Assembly: GCF_001306915.1 (NCBI RefSeq)
Contig: NZ_LJTC01000003.1
Span: 245,833 to 309,832 of the forward strand
Length of the DNA: 64,000 bases
Source: Pseudoalteromonas lipolytica
GTDB lineage: Bacteria; Pseudomonadota; Gammaproteobacteria; Enterobacterales; Alteromonadaceae
Direction: 5' to 3'
A program made the position numbers and the translations under genes. Positions within the stretch are counted from its first letter, which is position 1. Each line of letters opens with the position of its first letter. The notes beneath the pieces are model-generated. The model had not been told where the DNA came from. It was given only the letters and a program-made list of their open reading frames with translations, and ran no database searches. Shown here piece by piece: positions 9,572-17,638 of this stretch.

Positions 9572-10564
9572 TTAATTGCTAGTGTTAGTGAGTGCTAAAA
9601 GTTTTTTATCACTGTCTAATTTAGCTTGTTGCCAGTTCATTTCTGCCCAGTATTTAGCTTTTACATTATTTTTATCTAATGTTAAGTAATACAAAGCTAA
9701 ATCACTGGCATGATAGGTGTCTTGACGCCGTTCTCTTAGTATCACTCGCTTTCTCATTTTTTCTTGCCATTTATCTGATTGCTTCTCAATTTTTTCAGCT
9801 TGCGCTAGGCGTAATAATATAGCGTCTTCCAAGTTAGTATTTTCAGCAGTTAAACTTGCTAACGTTGATAATACTATCTGGTGGTTTTTCTTTGCCATTT
9901 GAGCGTCAGCCCATAGAACAACTAAACTGACAGGGGCTGTTTTTAGGTCAAGGTTACTGAGGTAAGTTATCGTTTGTTCTGGATAGCCTAACCTATAGGC
10001 CATCTCGGCGAGCACATGACGCGTGTTTCTAGTCATTGACGATTCTTTTACAATGGTTTGTAAAGCTTGATAACTTTGCTCAAGTTCACCTGTTTGACTC
10101 TTAACATCGAGAGAGCAGGTAGAAATAGTTTCCAGTCCAACTAAACCAAATAATGATAAACACTGTGCAAGTGCTTGTTCAAATCGACCTTTAACCATCA
10201 GTAAATTTGCTTTTAATAAAATAGCATTCGTATGATCAGGTTTGCGTGAGATAACTTCTGTCAGAATATTAATTGCTGTTTCAAACTCATGTTCTCTTTG
10301 TAGTAAGCGAGCATAAAAATAATGTATATCGGGATCTTCGGTTAGAGTAATTTGTTTTTCTAAATAGCTTTTTAACATACCTTGATTTGTTTCTGTTTGA
10401 CCAACAAATTGGCTTTTATTAAATAAGGCGGTTAGTTGTTCTTTAGTGAATTCAGTTTCTTTCGGTTTGCTTGATAAGGCTATAACATCTTTATCATTTG
10501 GTATATAAGGATCCGCATGAGTGTAAGTGCTAAAAACGAAAGCTATGTATAAAAGATATTTCAT
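9572..10564 (-). CDS. Exported tetratricopeptide-repeat protein
   Basis: A 330-residue protein with a signal peptide (MKYLLYIAFVFSTYTHA). It has helical TPR-like pairs from about residue 70: HYFYARLLQREHEFETAINI, then AILLKANLLMVKGRFEQAL, and further degenerate repeats to about 260. TPR proteins scaffold protein assemblies, here presumably in the periplasm. I chose the ATG at 10564 (GGAG six bases upstream) over an in-frame upstream start that would spoil the signal peptide. It lies between the lipoprotein and HupE-like genes of the DUF4331 operon. Confidence 0.8.
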   Translation of the reverse strand: MKYLLYIAFVFSTYTHADPYIPNDKDVIALSSKPKETEFTKEQLTALFNKSQFVGQTETNQGMLKSYLEKQITLTEDPDIHYFYARLLQREHEFETAINILTEVISRKPDHTNAILLKANLLMVKGRFEQALAQCLSLFGLVGLETISTCSLDVKSQTGELEQSYQALQTIVKESSMTRNTRHVLAEMAYRLGYPEQTITYLSNLDLKTAPVSLVVLWADAQMAKKNHQIVLSTLASLTAENTNLEDAILLRLAQAEKIEKQSDKWQEKMRKRVILRERRQDTYHASDLALYYLTLDKNNVKAKYWAEMNWQQAKLDSDKKLLALTNTSN

Positions 10565-10603
10565 GATTGCTCCAGAAATAGCCATCCGTGGCCAAGCTAA
10601 AAA

Positions 10604-11116
10604 CTAATTCCCGTTTAATAGATCATCAAAATTTGCCTCAGAACCTGTATTAATAAATTCTCGACCATTCAATCGAAGAGGTTCATCATTTACATCTTGA
10701 ATAAATGCGGCCCGACCAAGCGTTGCAAAGTCAACTTGTAAGGTCTCTATGGTGATACTTACTGTTGCTGTTACCTGACTATTCACACCATCACTGACTG
10801 CAAATTGAAAACTATCAGAACCGACAGTCTCTAGGTTTGGCGTATAAATATAGCTACCATCCGTATTTACATTTACAGTACCTAAACTTGGCTCACTCAC
10901 TAAACTAAACGTTAACGTATCGCCATCAGGGTCTGAGCCTTCGAGCATGTCGTTAATAACGGTTTCAGTCTGAGTGGTTACCATTGCATCTTCTGCGCTA
11001 GGTGCTGAATTAACGACTTCAGTATCCATATTTTTCTTACTATCACTATCGTTACAAGCGACTAGTAAACCAGACAATACAATGAGTGTGATACTTGAGA
11101 GTTGTAATTTACACAT
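10604..11116 (-). CDS. Lipoprotein with one cadherin-like (tandem-95) domain
   Basis: A 170-residue precursor with a lipobox ending at Cys21 (LLVAC), so membrane anchored. A single cadherin-like domain spans about residues 38-125: NSAPSAEDAM, then EGSDPDGDTLTFSLVSEPSLG, DGSYIYTPN, and SDSFQFAVSDG. These domains usually occur in tandem in large adhesins and often bind calcium; a single copy on a small lipoprotein is unusual. The C-terminal 45 residues match nothing I recognise. It follows the DUF4331 gene by 14 bases with a strong CAGGAGAG ribosome site. Confidence 0.8.
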   Translation of the reverse strand: MCKLQLSSITLIVLSGLLVACNDSDSKKNMDTEVVNSAPSAEDAMVTTQTETVINDMLEGSDPDGDTLTFSLVSEPSLGTVNVNTDGSYIYTPNLETVGSDSFQFAVSDGVNSQVTATVSITIETLQVDFATLGRAAFIQDVNDEPLRLNGREFINTGSEANFDDLLNGN

Positions 11117-11130
11117 AATGACTCTCCTGT

Positions 11131-12723
11131 TTATTTAGAACCAGCAATTGGAGTAGCAAGGTATGGGAAACTGCTATCCATCATGCTTGCATCAAGAGGC
11201 GCACCATCTGTGAAAGGTACATTACCAACACTTGCATCATCTGATGTACACAAACCAAGATCTGTGTCTGTGCCATTAACAGGGATCGGATAACATAAAC
11301 GGCCCATTACAACACGTAATGCGATATCAACTACATCATCACCAGGGCGACGGCCATTCGGAAAGCCAGCTAAATCATCACCTGCGACACCAAATGCTGA
11401 TTGCTCATTTTGAGGTGTTGCGGCAATTGCTGTGTTTAAGCGAAGCATTTCAGATGGCGTTACTGTAGCAAGTTGATTTACACCAGGGAAACCCGTTAAA
11501 AATGCGGTGACTAAATCATTTCGTGGGAAGTTAGTCGGTGCCAATGTTTCAATATCCGTGCCCAACGTCGTATTAACAGCGTCTTTAAAGAGAATATTTA
11601 ATAATTCAGGTAAAGAAGGGTGGGTAACATAGTCGGCAAATTGACCATCATCGGCAGGTGCTGAAGTAGAAAATGTATCTTTATCTTTAAGGCCAATTAC
11701 TAATTCGTTCACTAATGGGTTACCAAGACGCGAAACCTGCGTTAAAGCACCGCCATTTACCGAAGTTTTTGCAAATGCGGCATTAGGATTTAAAATGCGT
11801 GCTTGGGGCAAACTTGCAGTTGTCCAGCTACCAATTGTGCCATTCCCTTCACCTATTACACAGGCTTTTGGTACTTCTACAGCAATTGCAGTGACATTCT
11901 TCATAGCTAAGTCATCATTATCAGCTGTTTGTGTAATCCCGCCTGGGAATCCACCACCATCGCCTGCACCTGGCGCACTATCACCTTCAACAGGGACGTA
12001 ATTAACTAAATCAAATGTTTTGCCTAGATTCACAACAAATGGGTCTTTTCTTTGACCTACAAACACTTTGCCCATGCCATCACATCCAGGCAGTGCGACA
12101 CTATAAACAAATTGATTTGCGTACTCTTGGTATGAAGCCATTGAAGAGAATGTCTTATTACCAATGTAATCGAGAGGTTTATAAAAATCGTTGCTGCTAT
12201 TGGTGGTGTTTGTCAGCATGCTTTTTGTGCCGGAACGTTGTGAGCCAGAAATTACACTCACAGTATATGACTCACTGAAATTAACGGCAGCATTATTGCC
12301 TGCTGAAACGCCACCAACATTTTTTAGAGGAACTGCGACTGTTCTTTGATTACCTTCGGGGCCGACGGTAAGAGCAACTCCCATATTGTTGTTCGGTAAC
12401 ATACTTTTAAAATTAAATGCGAATGTCATATCTTCAACAGCATCACCATCGTTATCAATATGGATGCTATAAGTCGCGTCTGGATCCATCGCAAAGTAGT
12501 TTGGTCCGCCATAGGCATCTTGCAAAGGAATATAATTGGCAATAAAGGTTACGTAGTCACCTCGACCTTCTTCGTAACTATTAAAAGCATAAAAGTCAGT
12601 CGAATCTAACGTTGGAAAGCGCGTAATATTAGGGGCTTCTCGGTGGCTAGATGCTTCAGAAATAGAAGTGAATAAGGTACTACATACTGCAATAGTGATT
12701 AGAGATGGTATTACTTTGTTCAT
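11131..12723 (-). CDS. Exported DUF4331-family protein
   Basis: A 530-residue secreted protein with a signal peptide cleaved near ISEAS. The sequence SSHREAPNITRFPTLDSTDF right after it is the diagnostic start of DUF4331, a family of unknown function often found with ECF sigma factors and HupE-like proteins. The chain is rich in Asn, Asp and Gly, as in exported beta proteins, with several Cys residues. I chose the ATG at 12723 (AAGGAAAAAG upstream) over an in-frame start at 12753, which would lie at the predicted transcription start. First gene of a four-gene operon. Confidence 0.88.
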   Translation of the reverse strand: MNKVIPSLITIAVCSTLFTSISEASSHREAPNITRFPTLDSTDFYAFNSYEEGRGDYVTFIANYIPLQDAYGGPNYFAMDPDATYSIHIDNDGDAVEDMTFAFNFKSMLPNNNMGVALTVGPEGNQRTVAVPLKNVGGVSAGNNAAVNFSESYTVSVISGSQRSGTKSMLTNTTNSSNDFYKPLDYIGNKTFSSMASYQEYANQFVYSVALPGCDGMGKVFVGQRKDPFVVNLGKTFDLVNYVPVEGDSAPGAGDGGGFPGGITQTADNDDLAMKNVTAIAVEVPKACVIGEGNGTIGSWTTASLPQARILNPNAAFAKTSVNGGALTQVSRLGNPLVNELVIGLKDKDTFSTSAPADDGQFADYVTHPSLPELLNILFKDAVNTTLGTDIETLAPTNFPRNDLVTAFLTGFPGVNQLATVTPSEMLRLNTAIAATPQNEQSAFGVAGDDLAGFPNGRRPGDDVVDIALRVVMGRLCYPIPVNGTDTDLGLCTSDDASVGNVPFTDGAPLDASMMDSSFPYLATPIAGSK

Positions 12724-12759
12724 GACTTTTTCCTTAGTTGTAAAATAAGTCATTGCAAG

Positions 12760-12788
12760 TAACGTACTGGCAATCTTATTGGATGCAA
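12760..12788 (-). promoter_or_regulatory. ECF-type promoter of the DUF4331 operon
   Basis: Read on the minus strand, TTGCATC (12788-12782) and CGTTA (12764-12760) are separated by 17 bases. The same two blocks with the same spacing occur upstream of the ECF sigma gene at 14085-14113. The implied start near 12753 leaves a 30-base leader before the DUF4331 ATG. This is inference from the shared motif; it is not an experimentally known promoter. Confidence 0.6.
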
Positions 12789-12816
12789 AAAAGTTAAAGT
12801 TTTTTAGAAAAAAGTA

Positions 12817-12842
12817 AAAAGCCGTGTTTAAACACGGCTTTT
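12817..12842 (-). terminator. Perfect-palindrome terminator after anti-sigma gene
   Basis: A 26-bp perfect palindrome AAAAGCCGTGTTT/AAACACGGCTTTT lies directly after the anti-sigma stop codon. Read on the minus strand it is a GC-rich stem ending in TTTT. It separates the sigma/anti-sigma transcript from the DUF4331 operon. Confidence 0.85.
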
Positions 12843-12845
12843 AAT

Positions 12846-13535
12846 TTACAAAATAATGAGTTCTGTAGTGAAAAGTACCTCGGTTGGAGAGCCATTTGGC
12901 GAGCCTCCTAGAGGCTCTAAACTGATAGCGAGTAGTGAAATTTCTGTCGCATCAAACTCTATGTGTTTTGGTAATTCAAGTGTTCCCGATTTTGGAAGTA
13001 AACCTAAAGAAACCGGCGCATCTTTACCTTTTAAGATCATCCATAGCTCATAATCTTTATCAGTGCGCGGAACAAGTGCTGTTGCAGCTCGAATCGATAA
13101 GTTTTCATCTTTTACATCAATAAACCAAAGGGGTTGTTCAGCCTCATTTTTAAAAAGGGCTATTTGTTCTGATTTAACTTTCGTTATTTCCTGAGGTTGC
13201 CAAATAATTAAAGCTAACACTATACATGCAGCCGTAGCGATGAGTGACCAAGCTTGTAATATTGATGATTTAGATTTATTTGGCTTGCTTGTTATAGGTA
13301 TTACCTGAGGATCGATCCTGCTAACAATTTTCTGCCAAACATGTTCATCTGGAGGCACAGATTCTATTGAACTTGCAAGGTTGTTCAAGTGTTGTTCCCA
13401 CATCCAAGTTGCTTCACGTGCCCGCGTTGAAGTTAGCATTAACCGAGTGAATCTATCTCTTGCTGAACCACGTAATGTCCCCAGTACATATTCAGCCGCT
13501 AACATATCAATGAGTGTTTGATTTTCATAATTCAT
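12846..13535 (-). CDS. Membrane anti-sigma factor (RskA type)
   Basis: A 229-residue single-span membrane protein. The cytoplasmic N-terminal domain contains AAEYVLGTLRGSARDRF, typical of RskA/anti-sigma-K proteins that hold an ECF sigma factor. One membrane helix follows (about residues 92-112), then a periplasmic RskA C-terminal domain (DYELWMI, then LGLLPKSGTLELP). It lacks the zinc-binding His/Cys motif of ChrR-type anti-sigmas. The ATG at 13535 overlaps the sigma stop codon (ATGA), so the pair is translationally coupled. Release probably needs a signal sensed outside the membrane. Confidence 0.88.
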   Translation of the reverse strand: MNYENQTLIDMLAAEYVLGTLRGSARDRFTRLMLTSTRAREATWMWEQHLNNLASSIESVPPDEHVWQKIVSRIDPQVIPITSKPNKSKSSILQAWSLIATAACIVLALIIWQPQEITKVKSEQIALFKNEAEQPLWFIDVKDENLSIRAATALVPRTDKDYELWMILKGKDAPVSLGLLPKSGTLELPKHIEFDATEISLLAISLEPLGGSPNGSPTEVLFTTELIIL

Positions 13536-14062
13536 AGCGTTAAGCACCTTTGTAGTTGCTGTAAACCACGTCGGATCCAGCTTTTGACTGTTCCAAGCGG
13601 TGTCGCGATGTGGTCAACTAATTCGTGATGAGTCAAACCTCTATAGTATGCTAAATGAATAGCCTGTCTTTGCTGAGGATCAAGCTGTTCGATACAATCT
13701 ACCAATTTGCTGTTGTCTTGATAATTAATATCAATAGGTAAATCATCTAAATGATCAATTTCATCAACAAGAGTTTGTTCCTTACGCACTTTGTGATGGC
13801 GAATCATATCTAGGCTTCGATATCTAACTATGCTGATCATCCAAGACATAACAGCGCCTTTAGATGATTGATATTCACTTGCGTTATGCCAAACTTTAAC
13901 AAAAGCATCTTGTAAAGCTTCCTCGGCGTGCGCTCGATTGCCAAGCATCTTAAGACTTATTGCGAAAAGTGTTGCGCTGGTCTTCTGATATAAGTGACCA
14001 AAAGCAATTTTATCGCCTTTAGCTGTAGCACTTAATAGGGTTAATAATTCATCGTTTTCCAT
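13532..14062 (-). CDS. ECF sigma-70 factor
   Basis: A 176-residue extracytoplasmic-function sigma factor. Region 2 includes EEALQDAFVKVWHNA and SWMISIVRYRSLDMIR; region 4 includes LDPQQRQAIHLAYYRGLTH and GTVKSWIRRGLQQL. There is no region 3, as expected for this class. It is probably inactivated by the anti-sigma factor encoded immediately downstream. The promoter motif at 14085-14113 matches that of the DUF4331 operon, which suggests autoregulation. Ribosome site AAGGAAA lies upstream of the ATG. Confidence 0.93.
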   Translation of the reverse strand: MENDELLTLLSATAKGDKIAFGHLYQKTSATLFAISLKMLGNRAHAEEALQDAFVKVWHNASEYQSSKGAVMSWMISIVRYRSLDMIRHHKVRKEQTLVDEIDHLDDLPIDINYQDNSKLVDCIEQLDPQQRQAIHLAYYRGLTHHELVDHIATPLGTVKSWIRRGLQQLQRCLTL

Positions 14063-14084
14063 AGATTTCCTTTGTTATTATTAA

Positions 14085-14113
14085 TAACGATTAGCTGACA
14101 GTTTTAGATGCAA
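14085..14113 (-). promoter_or_regulatory. ECF-type promoter of the sigma/anti-sigma operon
   Basis: Minus-strand TTGCATC (14113-14107), 17 bases, CGTTA (14089-14085). It is identical in both blocks and in spacing to the motif before the DUF4331 gene, and sits 22 bases before the sigma ATG. Probably the site through which the sigma factor drives its own gene. Confidence 0.6.
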
Positions 14114-14397
14114 TTCATTTATGTTTTTACAAAAAGAATGGTTTAATTTTGTAAAAGTAATTCTTTTCCATTAGTTAGCGTAGCAGGGTTGCAAGACAAG
14201 GCAAACTTACATGTGAATATTATGTAAATTTGTGTAAGTTATTCATAAAGTAGTGAAAAAATGTCCTAAACTAAATTGGTAAGCTTTTTAACAATTGCTA
14301 AGTTGCTGATTTTTCATAGTCTATAAAGCTATTTAAATGGCTTTATATGGAGTGAAATTTGCAAGGTATTGTGCAATTAGAATAACAAGGAGTGATT

Positions 14398-16020
14398 ATG
14401 TGGGCAGCATTTAGTTACTTAGCATTAGCGATTGTATTTATAATTGCGGCTATTCGCGTAGAAATTGTGTATTTTGCACTGTTTTTTTATTGGACTGCAC
14501 TGTCGTTACTATTAGTCAGTGGCGCATATTTTTTTAATATCGCGCGTATTTTTAGAAAACGTGAAAATGGCGTTATTCCTATTTATATTCGTTGGGCTTT
14601 TATCCCCTTTTTGTTGGGTGCACAGCTTTACAATGCTTGGTCGCGTAAACACGATAAAGTACCGCCATTACAGCAAATTAATGAGCATTTATTTTTAGCC
14701 TGTCGTTTATTTCCTTCCGATATAGACACTATGAAAGAAATGGGTATTACGGCTATTTTAGATGTAACTTGCGAGTTTGATGGCCTTGAATGGTCTTCTA
14801 CCCAAGAGAATATTCGTTATTTAAATATCCCTGTTCTTGATCATAGCGTGCCAACACGCGCGCAACTACACCAAGCGATTAATTGGATTGACCATCAAGT
14901 AAAAGCAGATAGACGTGTGGTAGTGCATTGCGCTTTAGGGCGTGGCCGTTCTGTATTTGTGATGGCTGCTTACTTACTTAGCCAAAATAAAGATGCCGAT
15001 GTACACCAAGTACTCGCACAAATTAAAGAAACTAGAGAAACTGCGAATTTAAACAAGCGCCAGCTGCGTCATCTAGTGCGCCGCCATCGTAGAGGTGACT
15101 TATTAATCAAAAATAAAGCTGTGCTCATTGCTAACCCTGTTTCTGGCACAAAACTGTGGGAAGCTAAACGTAAGCAAATTACATCTCGTTTGTCTGAGTA
15201 TTACGATTTAACTGTTTATACAACATCGGAACAGGTAAATGGTACTGAGTTAGCTAAAGAAGCACTTGAATTGAACCCTGATGTTGTCATCGCCTGTGGT
15301 GGCGATGGTACAGTAACAGAGGTGGCAAGTGTACTTGTTAATACAGACTGTAAATTGGGTATTATTCCTTTAGGTACTGCCAATGCGCTCGCTCATGTGT
15401 TGATGGGTATAAAATCGAAGCTTATTCCGGTAGAGCAGGCGTGTGAGCTTATTATTGAAGGGCAGGCGAGTCGGATAGATACCGCTGTGTGTAATGGCGA
15501 GCGTATGTTATTACTTGCAGGAATTGGTTTTGAACAAAAGATGATTGAAAAAGCCCATCGTGATGCTAAAAATGAGTCTGGGCAATTAGCTTATTTACAA
15601 GGGTTTTGGCAAGCATTAGGTGAGCATGAAGCGCAAGACTATATTGTTACTATTGATAATAACGATGAGCAAACAATCAATACTACCAGTTTAATCATCG
15701 CCAACGCCGCGCCATTTACTACTTTACTTGCTCAATCTGCAGGGCAGCCAGATCACCAAGATGGTTTATTGGATGTTAACTGGCTAACACCTAGTGCCGA
15801 TTCTAAAGCGAGTACTTTAAGTATTGCGGAGTTAGTGTTCTCGAGTATTACACAAACTAGTTTTGCTATTAACAGTCACCACACAAATGCTAAACGAGTG
15901 ACAGTACAAGCAGCAAAAGGGTTGAGCTATGTTATTGATGGTGAGGTGAAAACCGCAGATAAACTAGAGGTGGAGATATCACCGAAATCGCTTTCGGTGA
16001 TTGTAGCTGCTGAAGATTAA
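14398..16020 (+). CDS. Membrane-anchored dual-specificity phosphatase / diacylglycerol kinase fusion
   Basis: A 540-residue three-part protein. Residues 1-75 hold about three membrane segments. Residues 90-230 form a dual-specificity phosphatase domain with the CX5R loop HCALGRGRS (Cys178, Arg184) and a candidate general acid Asp148. Residues 235-540 form a DAGK/YegS-type lipid kinase with GGDGT at 301-305 and PLGTANAL following. It could phosphorylate and dephosphorylate lipids at the membrane; substrates are unknown. An in-frame GTG at 14392 lies inside the AAGGAG ribosome site, so the ATG at 14398 is the start. Confidence 0.88.
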   Translation: MWAAFSYLALAIVFIIAAIRVEIVYFALFFYWTALSLLLVSGAYFFNIARIFRKRENGVIPIYIRWAFIPFLLGAQLYNAWSRKHDKVPPLQQINEHLFLACRLFPSDIDTMKEMGITAILDVTCEFDGLEWSSTQENIRYLNIPVLDHSVPTRAQLHQAINWIDHQVKADRRVVVHCALGRGRSVFVMAAYLLSQNKDADVHQVLAQIKETRETANLNKRQLRHLVRRHRRGDLLIKNKAVLIANPVSGTKLWEAKRKQITSRLSEYYDLTVYTTSEQVNGTELAKEALELNPDVVIACGGDGTVTEVASVLVNTDCKLGIIPLGTANALAHVLMGIKSKLIPVEQACELIIEGQASRIDTAVCNGERMLLLAGIGFEQKMIEKAHRDAKNESGQLAYLQGFWQALGEHEAQDYIVTIDNNDEQTINTTSLIIANAAPFTTLLAQSAGQPDHQDGLLDVNWLTPSADSKASTLSIAELVFSSITQTSFAINSHHTNAKRVTVQAAKGLSYVIDGEVKTADKLEVEISPKSLSVIVAAED

Positions 16021-16024
16021 GTGG

Positions 16025-16291
16025 TTACTTTTTGATGCTTTTCCATTGGAAAGTGCCATCATCAGCTAGGTCATTATTGATAAAGGTATCAATATATAAC
16101 TGCTCTACTTTTTCACGTGCCCAAGGGGTCTTTCGTAAAAATTTAAGACTCGACTTTACACTTGGGTCATTTTGAAAGCAGCGTACATCGACGTGCGCTG
16201 CCATACCTTCCCAACCAAGTTTTTCTTCAAGTTTAGTAACGATGTCGGCTAATTTAACGCCATGTAACGGATTATTTGGTTGATTGTCCAT
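16025..16291 (-). CDS. VF530-family (DUF2132) small protein
   Basis: An 88-residue protein matching the VF530 family: NPLHGVKLADIVTKLEEKLG, then FLRKTPWAREKVEQLY. The family is a small helical fold suspected to bind DNA, with no established role. It converges on the phosphatase-kinase gene with only four bases between stop codons and no terminator hairpin. Confidence 0.85.
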   Translation of the reverse strand: MDNQPNNPLHGVKLADIVTKLEEKLGWEGMAAHVDVRCFQNDPSVKSSLKFLRKTPWAREKVEQLYIDTFINNDLADDGTFQWKSIKK

Positions 16292-16347
16292 GATAAATCT
16301 TAGGTTATTTGCAACCGCGCAATAGTACCCTATCTGTGCGTTTTAAT

Positions 16348-16647
16348 CTAATTGACGTGAATCGTTTTCGTTTGTTTAGGGTAAATAATCTCGCCATTAG
16401 CATTTAGTCTGAGCCACGCCAAATCACTGTTTGAAAAATTAGGCTGTTTGGCGCTGCAAATTAAGGTCATCTCGCCAACGACAATATAGGCACCTTCGGT
16501 ATAGCGTTTATTTTCATACCAACACACTTTTTCATTGTTTAACGCCTCTTGACCATCAAGCACGATTAATGGTTTTTCCTTAGCGTGCGCTTGATTTAGA
16601 AACCCTAAAGTAAACAAAGTACTTAACAGTAAAATTTTCTTTAACAA
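16348..16647 (-). CDS. Exported DUF1496-like protein
   Basis: A 99-residue secreted protein with a signal peptide (MLKKILLLSTLFTLGFLNQAHA). Two Cys residues in CWYENKRYTEGAYI and LICS fit the DUF1496 pattern and may form a disulfide. The role is unknown. It lies upstream of the VF530 gene on the same strand, 56 bases apart, and may be transcribed separately. Confidence 0.7.
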   Translation of the reverse strand: MLKKILLLSTLFTLGFLNQAHAKEKPLIVLDGQEALNNEKVCWYENKRYTEGAYIVVGEMTLICSAKQPNFSNSDLAWLRLNANGEIIYPKQTKTIHVN

Positions 16648-16724
16648 AATACGCCTCCCGTTGGGCAGATTTGTATAACTACACTAAGCTTATGACAAGG
16701 AATAAATAATAAAAAGGTGAACAC

Positions 16725-16955
16725 ATGCAATTTGATAAAAATATGATCGATGAACTAACCCTGCTTGCAAAATTTCCTCGTAACTCTCAAATGCAGGGAA
16801 TTAAAATACACTCCGATGCCGAAAACTCAATTAAAGATGCAGCAAAACGGCTTTATGATAAAGGTATTACTGACAGTCCTGATGGGGGCTACTTAACCGA
16901 CTTAGGGCTCGATTTAATTAACCATGTGAGTGTGATTAACTCAGCGCTAAGATAA
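16725..16955 (+). CDS. TIGR02647-family small protein
   Basis: A 76-residue protein of the TIGR02647 family, known from Pseudomonas and Vibrio but without known function. Its typical blocks are LTLLAKFPRNSQMQGIKIH and DSPDGGYLTDLGLDLINH. It is cytoplasmic, mostly helical, and followed by a strong terminator. AAAAGGTG upstream serves as the ribosome site. Confidence 0.82.
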   Translation: MQFDKNMIDELTLLAKFPRNSQMQGIKIHSDAENSIKDAAKRLYDKGITDSPDGGYLTDLGLDLINHVSVINSALR

Positions 16956-16962
16956 CAAATAT

Positions 16963-16989
16963 AAAAGGCCCGAAATGTTCGGGCCTTTT
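16963..16989. terminator. Bidirectional terminator between TIGR02647 gene and maiA
   Basis: A 12-bp perfect stem (AAAAGGCCCGAA with its complement) around a 3-base loop is followed by T residues on both strands. It lies between two convergent genes and can serve both. Confidence 0.92.
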
Positions 16990-17008
16990 TAAATACAAAC
17001 CTTAAAGC

Positions 17009-17638
17009 TTAAATTGCATCTGGCTGGTTTTGTGGTGCAGCATCTATAAAGGCATCAAGCTTATTACATTGCTCATATACCGCAGCAATTTTAGGGTACT
17101 TGGTCATATCAACCTTAAAGCGCAAGGCATTAAATACTTGCGGCACTAAGCACACATCTGCAAGCGTTGGTTTGTTGCCCACACAAAACGTGTTCGCTTC
17201 ATCAAGTAACTTTTCGATACTCTGAAAGCCAACTTCTACCCAATGCTTATACCAGGTTGTTTTTGCTTCTTCATCAACACCAAGATCGTTAGCCAAGTAT
17301 TTTAATACGCGCAAATTATCGATAGGGTGGATATCGCACGCTACGGCATAACATAAATTACGGATCTGAGCTTTTTGCCATGCATCACCTGTTAAAAGAG
17401 GCGTTTCTGGATGAGTTTCTTCTAGCCACTCTAAAATAGCCAGCGATTGCGCAAGTACACCTTGCTCAGTTTCTAATGCAGGCAATAACCCTTGAGGGTT
17501 CTTAGCTAGGTACTCGTCGCTTTGCTGTTCGGATTTTAATAAATTAACTGTCACCAACTCGTGATCAATGTTCTTTAAATTAAGCGCAATGCGTACTCGA
17601 TATGCAGCTGATGAACGAAAATAGCTATAAAGTTTCAT
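17009..17638 (-). CDS. maiA: Maleylacetoacetate isomerase
   Basis: Glutathione-dependent zeta-class GST-like enzyme that converts maleylacetoacetate to fumarylacetoacetate in tyrosine and phenylalanine breakdown. The 209-residue chain begins [20 protein letters not shown], with the SSAAYR glutathione motif of this class, and carries NPQGLLPAL and the C-terminal helical domain. Its ATG overlaps the hmgA stop codon by one base, so the two steps are coupled. No fumarylacetoacetase gene follows in this window. Confidence 0.93.
   Translation of the reverse strand: MKLYSYFRSSAAYRVRIALNLKNIDHELVTVNLLKSEQQSDEYLAKNPQGLLPALETEQGVLAQSLAILEWLEETHPETPLLTGDAWQKAQIRNLCYAVACDIHPIDNLRVLKYLANDLGVDEEAKTTWYKHWVEVGFQSIEKLLDEANTFCVGNKPTLADVCLVPQVFNALRFKVDMTKYPKIAAVYEQCNKLDAFIDAAPQNQPDAI

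Noticed and set aside
12724..12753. Longer start of the DUF4331 protein at 12753
   Set aside because: It would begin at the predicted transcription start and put charged residues before the signal peptide; the ATG at 12723 has a good ribosome site.
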